Below, one piece after another: positions 55,750 to 64,000 of a stretch of 64,000 nucleotides of DNA (the first letter of the stretch is position 1; each line of letters starts with the position of its first letter). This DNA comes from Dyadobacter fermentans (GTDB lineage Bacteria > Bacteroidota > Bacteroidia > Cytophagales > Spirosomataceae): assembly GCF_019924045.1 (NCBI RefSeq), contig NZ_JAHXBN010000010.1, forward strand, positions 124,001-188,000, in the 5' to 3' direction. The notes under the pieces were generated by a model. The model saw nothing but the letters and a program-made list of their open reading frames with translations. It searched no databases and was not told the DNA's origin. Both the position numbers and the translations under genes were made by a program.

Positions 55750-57465
55750 ATGAAACATATCAACCACTATCAAATACTGCGGGGCCATGTCCTGGTATTT
55801 TGCTTCGTTCTCACCGCCGTGCGTGTTTGCGCACAAATTCCGGATGTAACTATTAATCCGACAGCCGTTATCTCCGGGCTGACCTCCGCCATGCAGCTTG
55901 TACATGCAGGAGACAATTCCAACCGGATTTTCATCGCCGAGCGCTCCGGTGTTATCACGGTGTTCAACCCGGGGGCATTGACGACCCCTATTCAATATCT
56001 CAACATGAACAGCGGCGGACAGGTGGTTTCGCAATCGGGAGAGGGAGGTTTGCTGAGTATCGCGTTCCACCCCAATTTTGCTACGAATGGATTTGTCTAC
56101 ACCTACTACACCGATACAAATGGAGACCTTGTGCTGGCGCGCTATACTTCGGCGAACCCGTCGGGAAACACCGTGCCTGCCAATACTCGTGTAGAGATTC
56201 TGAAAATCCCGCATCCGGTCAACACCAACCATAATGGAGGGGAGTTGCATTTCGGCCCTGAAGACGGCTATTTGTACCTCTCTACCGGTGACGGTGGGGC
56301 CAGTTACGACCCTAATGCGAACGGGCAGAGTACGACCAGCCTTTTGGGGAAGATATTGAGGCTGAATGTAGATCCGCCGCTGGGCTCCGGGCTTCCTTAT
56401 GTGATACCGCCTTCGAACCCGTTCGGAAATGAGATCTTTATCCGTGGATTGCGGAACCCGTTTCGCTGGAGTTTCGACCGCGAAACCTATGACTTGTGGA
56501 TCGGTGATGTAGGCCAGGATACCTGGGAAGAAATCAATCACGTAACGGCGAGCAATGCATCCGGCGCCAATTTCGGCTGGAGGTGCTTCGAAGGGAACGG
56601 CTACACGCCGGGCATCGCGATCAATGAATGCCCCGATTCGGCCAGTTTTACGAAGCCGGTTTACATTTACCCGACCCGTACCGCGAGAGGCAATTCCGTA
56701 ATCGGCGGGGTGGTGTACCGCGGCAACGCCTGGCCGGTTATGAAAGGTTACTACATCGGAATGGATTATGGATCGGGCGATATTCATAAAATCAATTCGG
56801 ACGGGTCTGTCAAGGAATTTGAAACGTCGACATTCACAGGCGTGCGGGATATCGGGGAAGACCAGGCGGGCGAGATATATGCCGTTACAGCCACGGCTGT
56901 GTATCGCATTGAGACAGAGAATCCACTTCCTGTAACGCTGGTCGATTTTTCGGGAGTACCCAGTGCGGAAGGTGTGCGGCTTACATGGCAGACTTCCCTG
57001 GAAAAGGATTTCAAGTCGTTCGATATTCAATACAGCCGCGATGCCCGCCAATTCGAGCGTGTCGGCTCGATTCAGGGAGCCAATACGCCGGCTGGTAACC
57101 TGTATTCATTTACGCACAGTACTTTGGAAAACGGGGAGCTTTACTACCGGCTGAAAATGACGGATATGGATGAGAGTTTCAGGTACTCCAAAATAATAAC
57201 CGTCAACCGTGGTGCCGAGGGCAAAGGCGAGCTCTTTGTGCGGCCTTCGCTGATCAGTACGAGTGAAATGAATTTGTTTGTGGAAGAGCCTTTTCAAACC
57301 GTCGAGATTGTGAATGCAGGCGGGCAGGTGGTGCTGGCGGAGAAAATCGGAGGCCGGAGCGGGCCTGTCAATATCCCGCTCGGCAATACTGCTTCGGGCA
57401 TTTACGTGGTGCGCATGGCCGGTGCCGACCGGATCATACAACAGAAGGTTTTGGTGTGGAGGTAG
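55750..57465 (+). CDS. secreted PQQ-dependent sugar dehydrogenase with T9SS sorting domain
   Basis: A 571-residue protein. The start at 55750 gives a signal peptide (ILRGHVLVFCFVLTAVRVCA) and drops 27 unconserved codons. A six-bladed soluble glucose/sorbosone dehydrogenase-type propeller follows (LVHAGDNSNRIFIAERSGVI, GEGGLLSIAFHPNFATNGFV, YLYLSTGDGGASYDPN, FIRGLRNPFRWSFD). From about 415 comes an Ig-like spacer (LPVTLVDFSGVPSAEGVRLT), then a C-terminal type A sorting domain (ASGIYVVRMAGADRIIQQKV). It would oxidise sugars at the cell surface if PQQ is available. Confidence 0.9.
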   Translation: MKHINHYQILRGHVLVFCFVLTAVRVCAQIPDVTINPTAVISGLTSAMQLVHAGDNSNRIFIAERSGVITVFNPGALTTPIQYLNMNSGGQVVSQSGEGGLLSIAFHPNFATNGFVYTYYTDTNGDLVLARYTSANPSGNTVPANTRVEILKIPHPVNTNHNGGELHFGPEDGYLYLSTGDGGASYDPNANGQSTTSLLGKILRLNVDPPLGSGLPYVIPPSNPFGNEIFIRGLRNPFRWSFDRETYDLWIGDVGQDTWEEINHVTASNASGANFGWRCFEGNGYTPGIAINECPDSASFTKPVYIYPTRTARGNSVIGGVVYRGNAWPVMKGYYIGMDYGSGDIHKINSDGSVKEFETSTFTGVRDIGEDQAGEIYAVTATAVYRIETENPLPVTLVDFSGVPSAEGVRLTWQTSLEKDFKSFDIQYSRDARQFERVGSIQGANTPAGNLYSFTHSTLENGELYYRLKMTDMDESFRYSKIITVNRGAEGKGELFVRPSLISTSEMNLFVEEPFQTVEIVNAGGQVVLAEKIGGRSGPVNIPLGNTASGIYVVRMAGADRIIQQKVLVWR

Positions 57466-57491
57466 TTCCCTTGCAGACACGTTAAAAACAG

Positions 57492-57520
57492 ACATTCCGG
57501 AAGCAACACTTCCGGAATGT
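57492..57520 (+). terminator. hairpin after the sugar dehydrogenase gene
   Basis: ACATTCCGGAAG (57492-57503) and CTTCCGGAATGT (57509-57520) form a perfect 12-bp stem with a 5-base loop. No T-run follows, so it may terminate weakly or protect the 3' end. I see no gene from here to 57754. Confidence 0.6.
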
Positions 57521-57754
57521 GATCATTATACAACCCTAAAACCCAATTTATGTATGGCAATATTGGATGATCAAAGATAATGGAATTATTCCATATTATC
57601 GGATTTAATCCAAATTGTTTTAGCCCAAATCTTGTAGAAATTTCCTGACAATACATATGGCGTCGGTGTGCCATTTCTGGAACGATTATTGCGATAATGC
57701 TTTGCACGCGTCGCTGCGTGTACCCGAAAGCACCTTTACAGCAACGTTCCATCC

Positions 57755-58807
57755 ATGAAAATGAAGTCATTCCGACACACTAATCCCGGCCACATGACCG
57801 GCAGGGAAATGAGCCGCAGACGCTTTTTTCGTCAATCTGGGGCAGCGGCCTTATCCACAATGCTCCTGACGTCCTGCGATAATCTGCTGGACAAAATCAT
57901 CCCTTCCAAAAAGGACAAGCGCGACAAAACGCTCGCATTTTTTGGCGATAGCCTCACCATCGGGACTGGCGGCAGCAGGCCGATGGGCGCATGGGTAGGT
58001 GACGTTTTTACGGAACGGCCGGTATTCAGTGACGGCATCAACGGCCAGGTAGCATTATCGATCGCAATACGGCAGGGTGGAGTGCCCCTTACCTTATCCG
58101 TGGCCGGCGGCAAATTCAACGGTGCGAAACCGGTAGTGGTCACGAAGATCAACAACGAATTCCTCTCGACCCCGCTGAACGGCAACGTTTACAGTCGTAC
58201 CGGTACACTTGCAGGCGTACGATGCACCATTACGCGCAAATTCGTGCCGGATTTAGGGGATCACTATACAGTGGAGCCGCTGGCGCAAAGCGACACAGCG
58301 GCGTCGACCGAAACGCCGGTTGACGTGGAGATCCCGGATGATTCGGTTTTTGAGCTGGATGATGCGGTGAAGATGCGGACGGCGACACAGATTCTTTGGT
58401 ACGGGCGGAATGACATTGGCCAGGGTAAACCGCAGGAAGGCATTCTCTCGGCAATCAAGAGTTCGGTGGATTACATTGCGGAGCCCCGGCGGTATCTCGT
58501 ACTCGGCGTACTACCCGCGATTACAGAAAGCAAAGGATCGGCAGGTTATGCCAAACTTACCGCATTCAACGACGAGCTCGCACTGTTGTACCGCGACACA
58601 TATGTTCCGATGACGCCGCCCACCGAGTCGGAGATGAGCGACATCGGATTTACACCGACCGCCAGCGATCTGGAGGATATTCAAAAGGGCATTTTCCCTT
58701 CGCGAATGCGCCCGGCGAATAAATCGGATGAGATTCACCTGAATGACTCCGGCTATCGGATTATAGCTAACAGGGTTGCTCAAAAAATCAGGGATTTGAA
58801 GTATTAG
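57755..58807 (+). CDS. exported SGNH/GDSL hydrolase family protein
   Basis: A 350-residue protein. The N-terminus combines an Arg-rich Tat-like start (MSRRRFFRQSG) with a lipobox-like LLTSCDN (Cys about 41). The catalytic blocks are FFGDSLTIGTG (nucleophile Ser), LWYGRNDIGQG (oxyanion Asn) and DEIHLNDSGY (Asp and His). It should be an esterase or carbohydrate deacetylase. The stretch between blocks I and III is long and carries a Thr/Glu insert (TAASTETPVDVEIPDDS). It leads four co-directional genes ending with the monooxygenase. Confidence 0.85.
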   Translation: MKMKSFRHTNPGHMTGREMSRRRFFRQSGAAALSTMLLTSCDNLLDKIIPSKKDKRDKTLAFFGDSLTIGTGGSRPMGAWVGDVFTERPVFSDGINGQVALSIAIRQGGVPLTLSVAGGKFNGAKPVVVTKINNEFLSTPLNGNVYSRTGTLAGVRCTITRKFVPDLGDHYTVEPLAQSDTAASTETPVDVEIPDDSVFELDDAVKMRTATQILWYGRNDIGQGKPQEGILSAIKSSVDYIAEPRRYLVLGVLPAITESKGSAGYAKLTAFNDELALLYRDTYVPMTPPTESEMSDIGFTPTASDLEDIQKGIFPSRMRPANKSDEIHLNDSGYRIIANRVAQKIRDLKY

Positions 58808-58892
58808 GTTGAAATTCACAGGGAGATCAGGTGTGAAAAGTATTTTTAGGGGAAGGCGTCTTTTGAAACTAATGGCGACTAAACTAACCCTT

Positions 58893-60551
58893 ATGACAAA
58901 ATACAGACTTCTGATCTCCTTTCTGTTCGCCTTTCCGCTTGCTATGCAGGCGCAGCAAAAAGGCCCGGTTGAAAGTGTTACGGTTACGACTGAAAACACG
59001 AAAACCGGCGTTTATACCAACGATAAAGGCGAGCTGCAAGTGAATGTGGTGCCCCGGGACGTCCGCAAATACAAGGCTGCAGGTGTGGTACGCTATGGCG
59101 ACTTTGGTGCGCGGGGCGATGGGAAGACCGATGATGTGGACGCGATCGCCGCCACCCACGCATTTGCCAACATGCAAGGGCTGCCGGTGAAAGCCAATGA
59201 TGGAGCGACTTACTACATGGGCGGAAAAGAACGCACCGTGGTGATCCAGACCGACACCGATTTCGGCAAGGCGGCGTTCATCATCGACGATGGCGAAGTG
59301 GAAAACCGGAATGCGTCGGTTTTTACAGTCAGCTCGGGACTCAAACCTTTTAAGCTGCAAAACATTACTTCTCTGAAAAGAAACCAGGAAAAGATCGAAG
59401 CGTCTCTGCCCGGCCCTTGCCTGATTACCGTCACCAATTCCAATGTAAAGCAATACATCCGCTTCGGACTTAACCAGAACAATGGATCTTCGCAAACGGA
59501 TATTTTTGTGGTGGATAAAAACGGCAGAGTGGATATGAAAGCGCCGATTATCTGGGATTTCGATCAGATTACGGATATTACCGCGCTGCCTATCGATGAA
59601 AAGCCATTGAAAATCAGTGGCGGACGTTTTACCACCATTGCCAACCGGGCCGAGTCTAAATACACCTATTATAACCGCAACATTGCGATCCGGCGGTCGA
59701 ATGTGCTCGTGGAAGGGCTGGAACACCGCATTACGGGAGAAGGGGATCACGGCGCGCCTTATAACGGCTTCATCAATATCGGTGACTGCTCTTATGTGAC
59801 GGTGAAGCATGCGGTCCTGACAGGGCATAAGACTTATAGTACCATCGGAACGGCAGGTAAGCCTGTTTCAATGGGTACCTACGACCTTCTGGCCAACCGT
59901 GCGCTCAATGTATCGTTCGTCAATTGCAGTCAAACTAACGATATTAACGACAATACTTACTGGGGCATTCTGGGTTCTAATTTCTGTAAAAACCTGCTTT
60001 ACGACCATTGCACGCTCTCCCGGTTTGATGCCCACCAGGGTGTTGCCAACGCTACCATCCGGAATTCGACACTGGGGCATATGGGGATCAATGCAATCGG
60101 AAGCGGGTTGCTGCTGATCGAGAATTCCACCATCAGGGGCAGGAGTATCGTCAATCTCCGGCCCGACTACGGCAGTACCTGGCAGGGAGAAGTGGTGATC
60201 CGTAATTGTGTCTTCGTTCCCATGAATGGCAAGCCCGTCAATGCCTCTCTGATAAGCGGATCCTACTCCGGCCAGCACGATTTTGGTTACACTTGCTACA
60301 TGCCCGAAAAGATTACCATCGAAAATCTCCGCATCGACGACGCCGTGCATCCCGAAAACTACCAGGGGCCGGCGATATTTGCCAATTTCAACCCGGAAAT
60401 GACCGACGGCGCTTACCAGGAAAAGTATCCGTACGTTAAAACTAAAAGTGTTGTCATGAAAAATGTTACAACGGCCAGCGGCAAGGCTGTGAGAGTTAGC
60501 GACAATGCATTTATGTTTAAGGATGTGAAAGTGAATGACGGAGGAAAGTAA
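58893..60551 (+). CDS. exported right-handed beta-helix protein
   Basis: A 552-residue protein. The start at 58893 gives a signal peptide (TKYRLLISFLFAFPLAMQA); the frame is open 28 codons more. A pectate-lyase-like opening block (VVRYGDFGARGDGKTDDVDA) is followed by parallel beta-helix coils rich in Asn/Gly/Ile (NIAIRRSNVLVEGLEHRIT; LLLIENSTIRGRSIVNLRPD). Catalytic residues cannot be assigned. It is probably a polysaccharide-active or binding protein. It follows the SGNH gene by 85 bases and overlaps the AraC gene by 17 bases. Confidence 0.8.
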   Translation: MTKYRLLISFLFAFPLAMQAQQKGPVESVTVTTENTKTGVYTNDKGELQVNVVPRDVRKYKAAGVVRYGDFGARGDGKTDDVDAIAATHAFANMQGLPVKANDGATYYMGGKERTVVIQTDTDFGKAAFIIDDGEVENRNASVFTVSSGLKPFKLQNITSLKRNQEKIEASLPGPCLITVTNSNVKQYIRFGLNQNNGSSQTDIFVVDKNGRVDMKAPIIWDFDQITDITALPIDEKPLKISGGRFTTIANRAESKYTYYNRNIAIRRSNVLVEGLEHRITGEGDHGAPYNGFINIGDCSYVTVKHAVLTGHKTYSTIGTAGKPVSMGTYDLLANRALNVSFVNCSQTNDINDNTYWGILGSNFCKNLLYDHCTLSRFDAHQGVANATIRNSTLGHMGINAIGSGLLLIENSTIRGRSIVNLRPDYGSTWQGEVVIRNCVFVPMNGKPVNASLISGSYSGQHDFGYTCYMPEKITIENLRIDDAVHPENYQGPAIFANFNPEMTDGAYQEKYPYVKTKSVVMKNVTTASGKAVRVSDNAFMFKDVKVNDGGK

Positions 60552-61293
60552 CCAAATCGAATACTGGTCAATGCCTCCGGCTGAGGAGATCGGCCATTTG
60601 GTGGAGAGCTTTTGGATGCTGACCAACAAATCGGGAAAGCCTTTGGCGGTTACCGTACTGCCCGACGGCCGGATCGATGCGAGTTTCTCGTTCGGAGACC
60701 GGCAGGGTATTGTGTTGCTCGGGTTAGAGAGCGGGCCTTCGCGGGCGGAGATCCCGCCGGATTTTACCCTTTTCAGCATTAGCTTCCGGCCACTTGCCGC
60801 TACGTATTTGTTCAAAGACTTCCTGCCGATCCTGACCGACAGTGCTACCGTTCTGCCTGCCGGGTTCTTTGGGGTACCCCTGGATGGGTTTCAGGATATC
60901 GAGCAGTTCTGTGCGAAACTCACGGAGAACATCGCGGGTATGGTCAAAAAGAGCATCGACGCACGTAAAAAGAAGCTTTTCGACCTGATTTATGCCACCC
61001 ATGGCTCCATTAGCGCGGGTGAATTATCCGAAAAGACCTTCTGGACGAGCCGACAGATCAACCGCTATTTCCGTGATACCATTGGCATATCCTTAAAGAA
61101 CTATTGCAATATCATCCGTTTCAGGGCTTCGTTTCAGCACATCCGGGAAGGAAGGCTGTTTCCCGATGAAAACTATGCCGATCAGTCCCATTTCATCCGG
61201 GAGATCAAAAAGTATGCGGGCGTGGTACCCAAAGAACTAGCGCGAAACAAAAACGACCGATTTATCCAATTTTCAACCTTGCCGCCAGCCTAG
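60535..61293 (+). CDS. AraC family transcriptional regulator
   Basis: A 252-residue regulator starting inside the end of the previous gene. The N-terminal half (EIGHLVESFWMLTNKSGKPL, VLPDGRIDASFSF) is the DUF6597-type sensing domain of many Bacteroidota AraC proteins. The C-terminal AraC helix-turn-helix pair is in GELSEKTFWTSRQINRYFRD and YADQSHFIREIKKYAGVVPK. Its target is probably the neighbouring monooxygenase gene or the whole cluster. It is unusual in being co-transcribed rather than divergent. Confidence 0.88.
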   Translation: MTEESNQIEYWSMPPAEEIGHLVESFWMLTNKSGKPLAVTVLPDGRIDASFSFGDRQGIVLLGLESGPSRAEIPPDFTLFSISFRPLAATYLFKDFLPILTDSATVLPAGFFGVPLDGFQDIEQFCAKLTENIAGMVKKSIDARKKKLFDLIYATHGSISAGELSEKTFWTSRQINRYFRDTIGISLKNYCNIIRFRASFQHIREGRLFPDENYADQSHFIREIKKYAGVVPKELARNKNDRFIQFSTLPPA

Positions 61294-61318
61294 TTTTGTG
61301 TCATAAACAACAGAAATT

Positions 61319-62467
61319 ATGATACATACCGATAAAGAAATAGCGATTGTGGGCGGCGGCCCGGGTGGGCTGACATTAGCAAGGTTGCTCCAAATGGCGG
61401 GCGCCAATGTGCATGTGTACGAACGTGATTTCGGCAAGGACGCGCGTGTACAAGGAGCCACGCTCGACCTGCACGAGGAGTCGGGGCTGGAGGCGCTGCG
61501 GCGGGCCGGTTTGCTGGATGCATTTTATGATAACTACCGGCCCGATGCCGGGCGAATGAGGATTTTGGATAAGCATGGAGCTATTCACGTGGATGACCAC
61601 GCGACCGAAAAGGCATTTGCAGAGGAACGGCCGGAGATTGACAGGGCTCCCTTGCGAAGAATTTTACTCGAATCGGTGCAAGAAGGTACGGTGGTGTGGG
61701 ACAGTCAGTTTGTCTCGATGGAGCGGCAGGACGCAGGCTGGCGGATGCATTTCAAAAACGGGACGCGGGCTTACGCCGACGTTGTCATTGCTGCGGACGG
61801 CGCCAATTCCAAAATACGGCCGTATTTAACAGCGACAGCACCCCTGTATTCCGGTGTAACGATCGTGGAAGGCAATATTTACAATGCGTCGGCCAATGCA
61901 CCGCGACTCTGGGAACTGGTAAAAGGCGGAAAGATTTTTGCTTTCGGCGATGAGCAGTCATTGATATTGAGTGCCAAAGGTGAAGGAAGCCTGTCGTTTT
62001 ACACCGGCTGTAAAGTGGGTGAAAACTGGGTGCAGGAAAGCGGTATCGATTTTAGCAAAAAGGACGAGGTATTCGCCTGGTTTAAAGAAGCATTCGGATC
62101 GTGGAACGAGGTGTGGCAGGAGTTGTTTGTCAGCGACGAAATATGGCTCATTCCCCGGCCGCAGTACCACTTCCCCCTCGACCAGCATTGGGAATCTCTG
62201 CCTAACCTTACCATGCTTGGCGATGCCGCGCACAGAATGCCTCCATACGCAGGCGAAGGTGTAAATATGGCCATGCAAGACGCATTTGAACTGGCCGAAT
62301 GTCTGACATCCGACGTATTTACCGATGTTCACGCCGCCATTGCTGGATATGAAAATCGGATGCTGAAAAGGTCGGCGGAAATCACGCAAGTGAGCCTGGA
62401 AATGACCGAAATGCTGCATTCGGCCGATCCGATACCTCAAATGGTGGCGATGATGGGAGGGGAGTAG
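61319..62467 (+). CDS. TetX-like FAD-dependent monooxygenase
   Basis: A 382-residue group A flavin monooxygenase. The FAD loop is IAIVGGGPGGLTLARLLQ; the wording RVQGATLDLHEESGLEALRR and PEIDRAPLRRILLESVQ closely follows the tetracycline-inactivating TetX (from memory, ARIFGGTLDLHKGSGQEAM and PEINRNDLRAILLNSL). The second FAD motif is TMLGDAAHRMPPYAGEGVN. It would hydroxylate an aromatic or polyketide substrate. Whether it acts on tetracyclines is unproven. A TAGTTTTG (61291-61298) just upstream could be its own promoter. Confidence 0.88.
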   Translation: MIHTDKEIAIVGGGPGGLTLARLLQMAGANVHVYERDFGKDARVQGATLDLHEESGLEALRRAGLLDAFYDNYRPDAGRMRILDKHGAIHVDDHATEKAFAEERPEIDRAPLRRILLESVQEGTVVWDSQFVSMERQDAGWRMHFKNGTRAYADVVIAADGANSKIRPYLTATAPLYSGVTIVEGNIYNASANAPRLWELVKGGKIFAFGDEQSLILSAKGEGSLSFYTGCKVGENWVQESGIDFSKKDEVFAWFKEAFGSWNEVWQELFVSDEIWLIPRPQYHFPLDQHWESLPNLTMLGDAAHRMPPYAGEGVNMAMQDAFELAECLTSDVFTDVHAAIAGYENRMLKRSAEITQVSLEMTEMLHSADPIPQMVAMMGGE

Positions 62468-62471
62468 CCCC

Positions 62472-63113
62472 TTACCCCCAGTTTTGCTCCAACGCAAACC
62501 GCAGCAGACTGTTCTTTCCGGTCAGGTTCAGCTTTTTGGCGATATTCATCCGGTGGTTAGATACCGTTTTTTCACTGATGAAAAGTTCGTCGCCGATTTC
62601 CTTGCTGGATTTGTATTCCGAAATCAACTTCATAATGTGCGTTTCGGCAGGGGTGAGTAATGCTTTCAGGTCATTTTTCGATTGCCGTTGCAGGGCCGAG
62701 GTCTTTTTGAGCAGGTAGGCCGATATTTCGGGGCTTAGGTAGAGGTCGCCGTCTTTGGCCTTGTAAATGGCATGTACAATATCAGAAACGGCGTTTTCTT
62801 TGAGTACATACCCCAGCGCGCCTATTTCCAGGGCTTTCAGAAAAGGGGCCTTTTCCTTGTGCATCGTAAGAAAAATGATCGGAAGGGTTGGCCGGACTTG
62901 CAGCATTGCTTCGGCCGCTTCGAGTCCGTTCATACGCGGCATGTCGATGTCCAGGACAACAACATCCACATTTTGGGATTGAAATGCATGCAGCGCTTCC
63001 TGGCCGTTTTTGGCGCTGACGACCACTTTCAGATCGGCATCCATTTCGATCACTTCTTTGAGCCCTTTCAGAAATATAGGGTGGTCGTCGGCAATCAGCA
63101 GTCTGATTTCCAT
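62472..63113 (-). CDS. response regulator, NarL/LuxR type
   Basis: A 213-residue regulator. The receiver domain (1-120) has the acidic pocket LIADDHP and the phosphoacceptor Asp55 in VVVLDIDMPRMNGLEA. The C-terminal LuxR-type helix-turn-helix is in SSKEIGDELFISEKTVSNHR. ATG at 63113 is chosen; the frame is also open to a TTG two codons earlier that would overlap the kinase stop. It pairs with the kinase upstream by a 2-base gap. It converges with the TetX-like gene, only a few bases apart. Confidence 0.94.
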   Translation of the reverse strand: MEIRLLIADDHPIFLKGLKEVIEMDADLKVVVSAKNGQEALHAFQSQNVDVVVLDIDMPRMNGLEAAEAMLQVRPTLPIIFLTMHKEKAPFLKALEIGALGYVLKENAVSDIVHAIYKAKDGDLYLSPEISAYLLKKTSALQRQSKNDLKALLTPAETHIMKLISEYKSSKEIGDELFISEKTVSNHRMNIAKKLNLTGKNSLLRFALEQNWG

Positions 63114-63115
63114 GG

Positions 63116-64000
63116 TCAAAAGGGAATTTGAATATGAATAATGGTACCGGACGGTTTGTTTTGAAAGATCTCGATCTGGCCGTTGAGAATGTTGAGCCGT
63201 TCCCGGATGCCGATCATACCGAAACCTCCCTTCCCGGTTGAGGCGGGTCCGATGCCGACACCGTTATCTTCTATACGTATGGTTATCATTGCGTCTGTTT
63301 TGCTGATCTGAATGCGGGCCGCCGTAGCCTGTGCGTGTTTGAGAATGTTGTTAAAGCACTCCTGAACGATCCTGAAAACGTTCATTTCATTGGATTTGGA
63401 GAGTATATGATCAAAGTTTTGAATATCCGTTTCCACATCGATCAGGCCCGTTTCGATCACATCTTCCAGTAAGCTTCGCAGAGACTGCGTGATCCCCAGC
63501 AGTTCCAGATGCAGCGGGCGCAAGTTGTAGGAAATATTCCGGACTTCCTGTATGGCTTCCGTGACCATTTCTTCGAGGTCCCTGATCTGTTTTTCGCGCA
63601 ATTCAGGTTTCTCCGTATCCCTTTTGATTATCAGCACCTTGTTTTTGACCATTCCCAGACTTTGTCCCAGGCTGTCGTGCAGTTCGGCCGCCACACGCTT
63701 GCGCTCACTTTCCTGCGAACCGATCAGCTGCTGCGAAAAGAGTGTAGCCTGTGCCAGCGCCTCTGCCTGAGTCAGTTCCTTTTCTCTTTTAAATGTATTG
63801 AGCTTATTAGCCAATGCAAAGGAAAGGATAATGGCTTCGAGACCGGAACCGATCTGATAGGCGCCTTCGGTGAACCAGTTCTCCGGGAAAATAGCCATAT
63901 CCTTCATCATGAAAATAACAATACCTGCCAGCAATGCCGTGAAGCCCATCAGGTAATATCTGGCCGGCTTGAAACCCTGTTTCAATACCGTAAAACCGAC
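63116..64000 (-). CDS. sensor histidine kinase, HisKA_3 type (partial, runs off the right edge)
   Basis: The C-terminal 294 or so codons of a kinase that begins beyond the right edge. Hydrophobic segments of a membrane sensor part remain at the start (MGFTALLAGIVIFMMKDM; IGSGLEAIILSFALANKL), resembling the end of a 7TM-DISM sensor. Then come a coiled coil, the phosphoacceptor His in RVAAELHDSLGQSLGMVKN, and the HATPase domain (NEMNVFRIVQECFNNILKHA; ITIRIEDNGVGIG). It should phosphorylate the adjacent LuxR-type regulator. The stimulus is unknown. Confidence 0.92.
   Translation of the reverse strand, partial: VGFTVLKQGFKPARYYLMGFTALLAGIVIFMMKDMAIFPENWFTEGAYQIGSGLEAIILSFALANKLNTFKREKELTQAEALAQATLFSQQLIGSQESERKRVAAELHDSLGQSLGMVKNKVLIIKRDTEKPELREKQIRDLEEMVTEAIQEVRNISYNLRPLHLELLGITQSLRSLLEDVIETGLIDVETDIQNFDHILSKSNEMNVFRIVQECFNNILKHAQATAARIQISKTDAMITIRIEDNGVGIGPASTGKGGFGMIGIRERLNILNGQIEIFQNKPSGTIIHIQIPF

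Noticed and set aside
55735..57051. 438-codon minus-strand ORF
   Set aside because: It lies opposite a well-supported sugar dehydrogenase gene and has no recognisable protein character.
57492..57520. Perfect 12-bp hairpin as another REP copy
   Set aside because: It has neither the CCGTC/GACGG ends nor the TTAA centre; a transcript-end hairpin after the dehydrogenase gene is simpler.

Overview
The window looks like a chromosomal segment of a Bacteroidota bacterium of the order Cytophagales, most likely Dyadobacter or a close relative. The evidence is a SusC/SusD outer-membrane pair, type IX secretion (T9SS) C-terminal domains, Bacteroidota-style promoters (TTTG near -33, TAnnTTTG near -7), few Shine-Dalgarno sequences, DUF5777/YceI/Rieske and DUF177-rpmF-plsX-fabH-efp-accBC gene orders, and roughly 50% G+C. 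I see no rRNA, tRNA, CRISPR, prophage or integrase. The species call is inference.

Layout. 1-4.8 kb: the start of an ABC exporter, then an ECF sigma factor driving a module of a beta-barrel protein, a Rieske lipoprotein, a DUF5777 barrel and a YceI protein. 4.9-15.3 kb: a GH2 beta-galactosidase with an arginine-rich tail, type III pantothenate kinase, a cyclotransferase-like protein, a conserved protein of unknown function, an atypical NRAMP-like transporter, a Tat-exported oxidoreductase, and a higBA toxin-antitoxin pair with a DUF5618 gene. 15.4-21.7 kb: the fatty-acid and translation operon (DUF177, rpmF, plsX, fabH, efp, accB, accC), interrupted by three palindromes, plus an acyltransferase. 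21.8-27.8 kb: a barrel protein, two metalloproteases, an SDR epimerase and an acyltransferase, separated by odd repeat elements. 27.9-34.1 kb: a MarR regulator and an RND efflux operon, each preceded by a related palindrome.

34.2-38.2 kb is an irregular region with a small protein, two frameshifted genes, and an AAA ATPase whose start codon sits in a 30-bp perfect inverted repeat. 38.3-44.1 kb: a glutaminase-like enzyme, DsbD and argB. 44.1-49.8 kb: a SusC/SusD operon with a long leader. 49.8-55.6 kb: a haem-motif FG-GAP protein, argH, a REP-associated tyrosine transposase (RAYT) with its palindromes, an NlpC/P60 hydrolase and purM. 55.7-62.5 kb: a secreted sugar dehydrogenase, then an apparent operon of SGNH hydrolase, beta-helix protein, AraC regulator and TetX-like monooxygenase. 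62.5 kb to the right edge: a LuxR-type two-component pair.

The strongest unexplained signals are repeats. One is a RAYT gene with palindromes of the form CCGTCnnn-TTAA-nnnGACGG, whose arms covary between copies here and 32 kb away. A second is two copies of a composite intergenic element with inverted heptamer arrays, one enclosing a 10-bp-phased GTCAT/ATGAC array. The third is the 30-bp palindrome at the ATPase start. Two homopolymer frameshifts within 2 kb could be real decay or assembly error.
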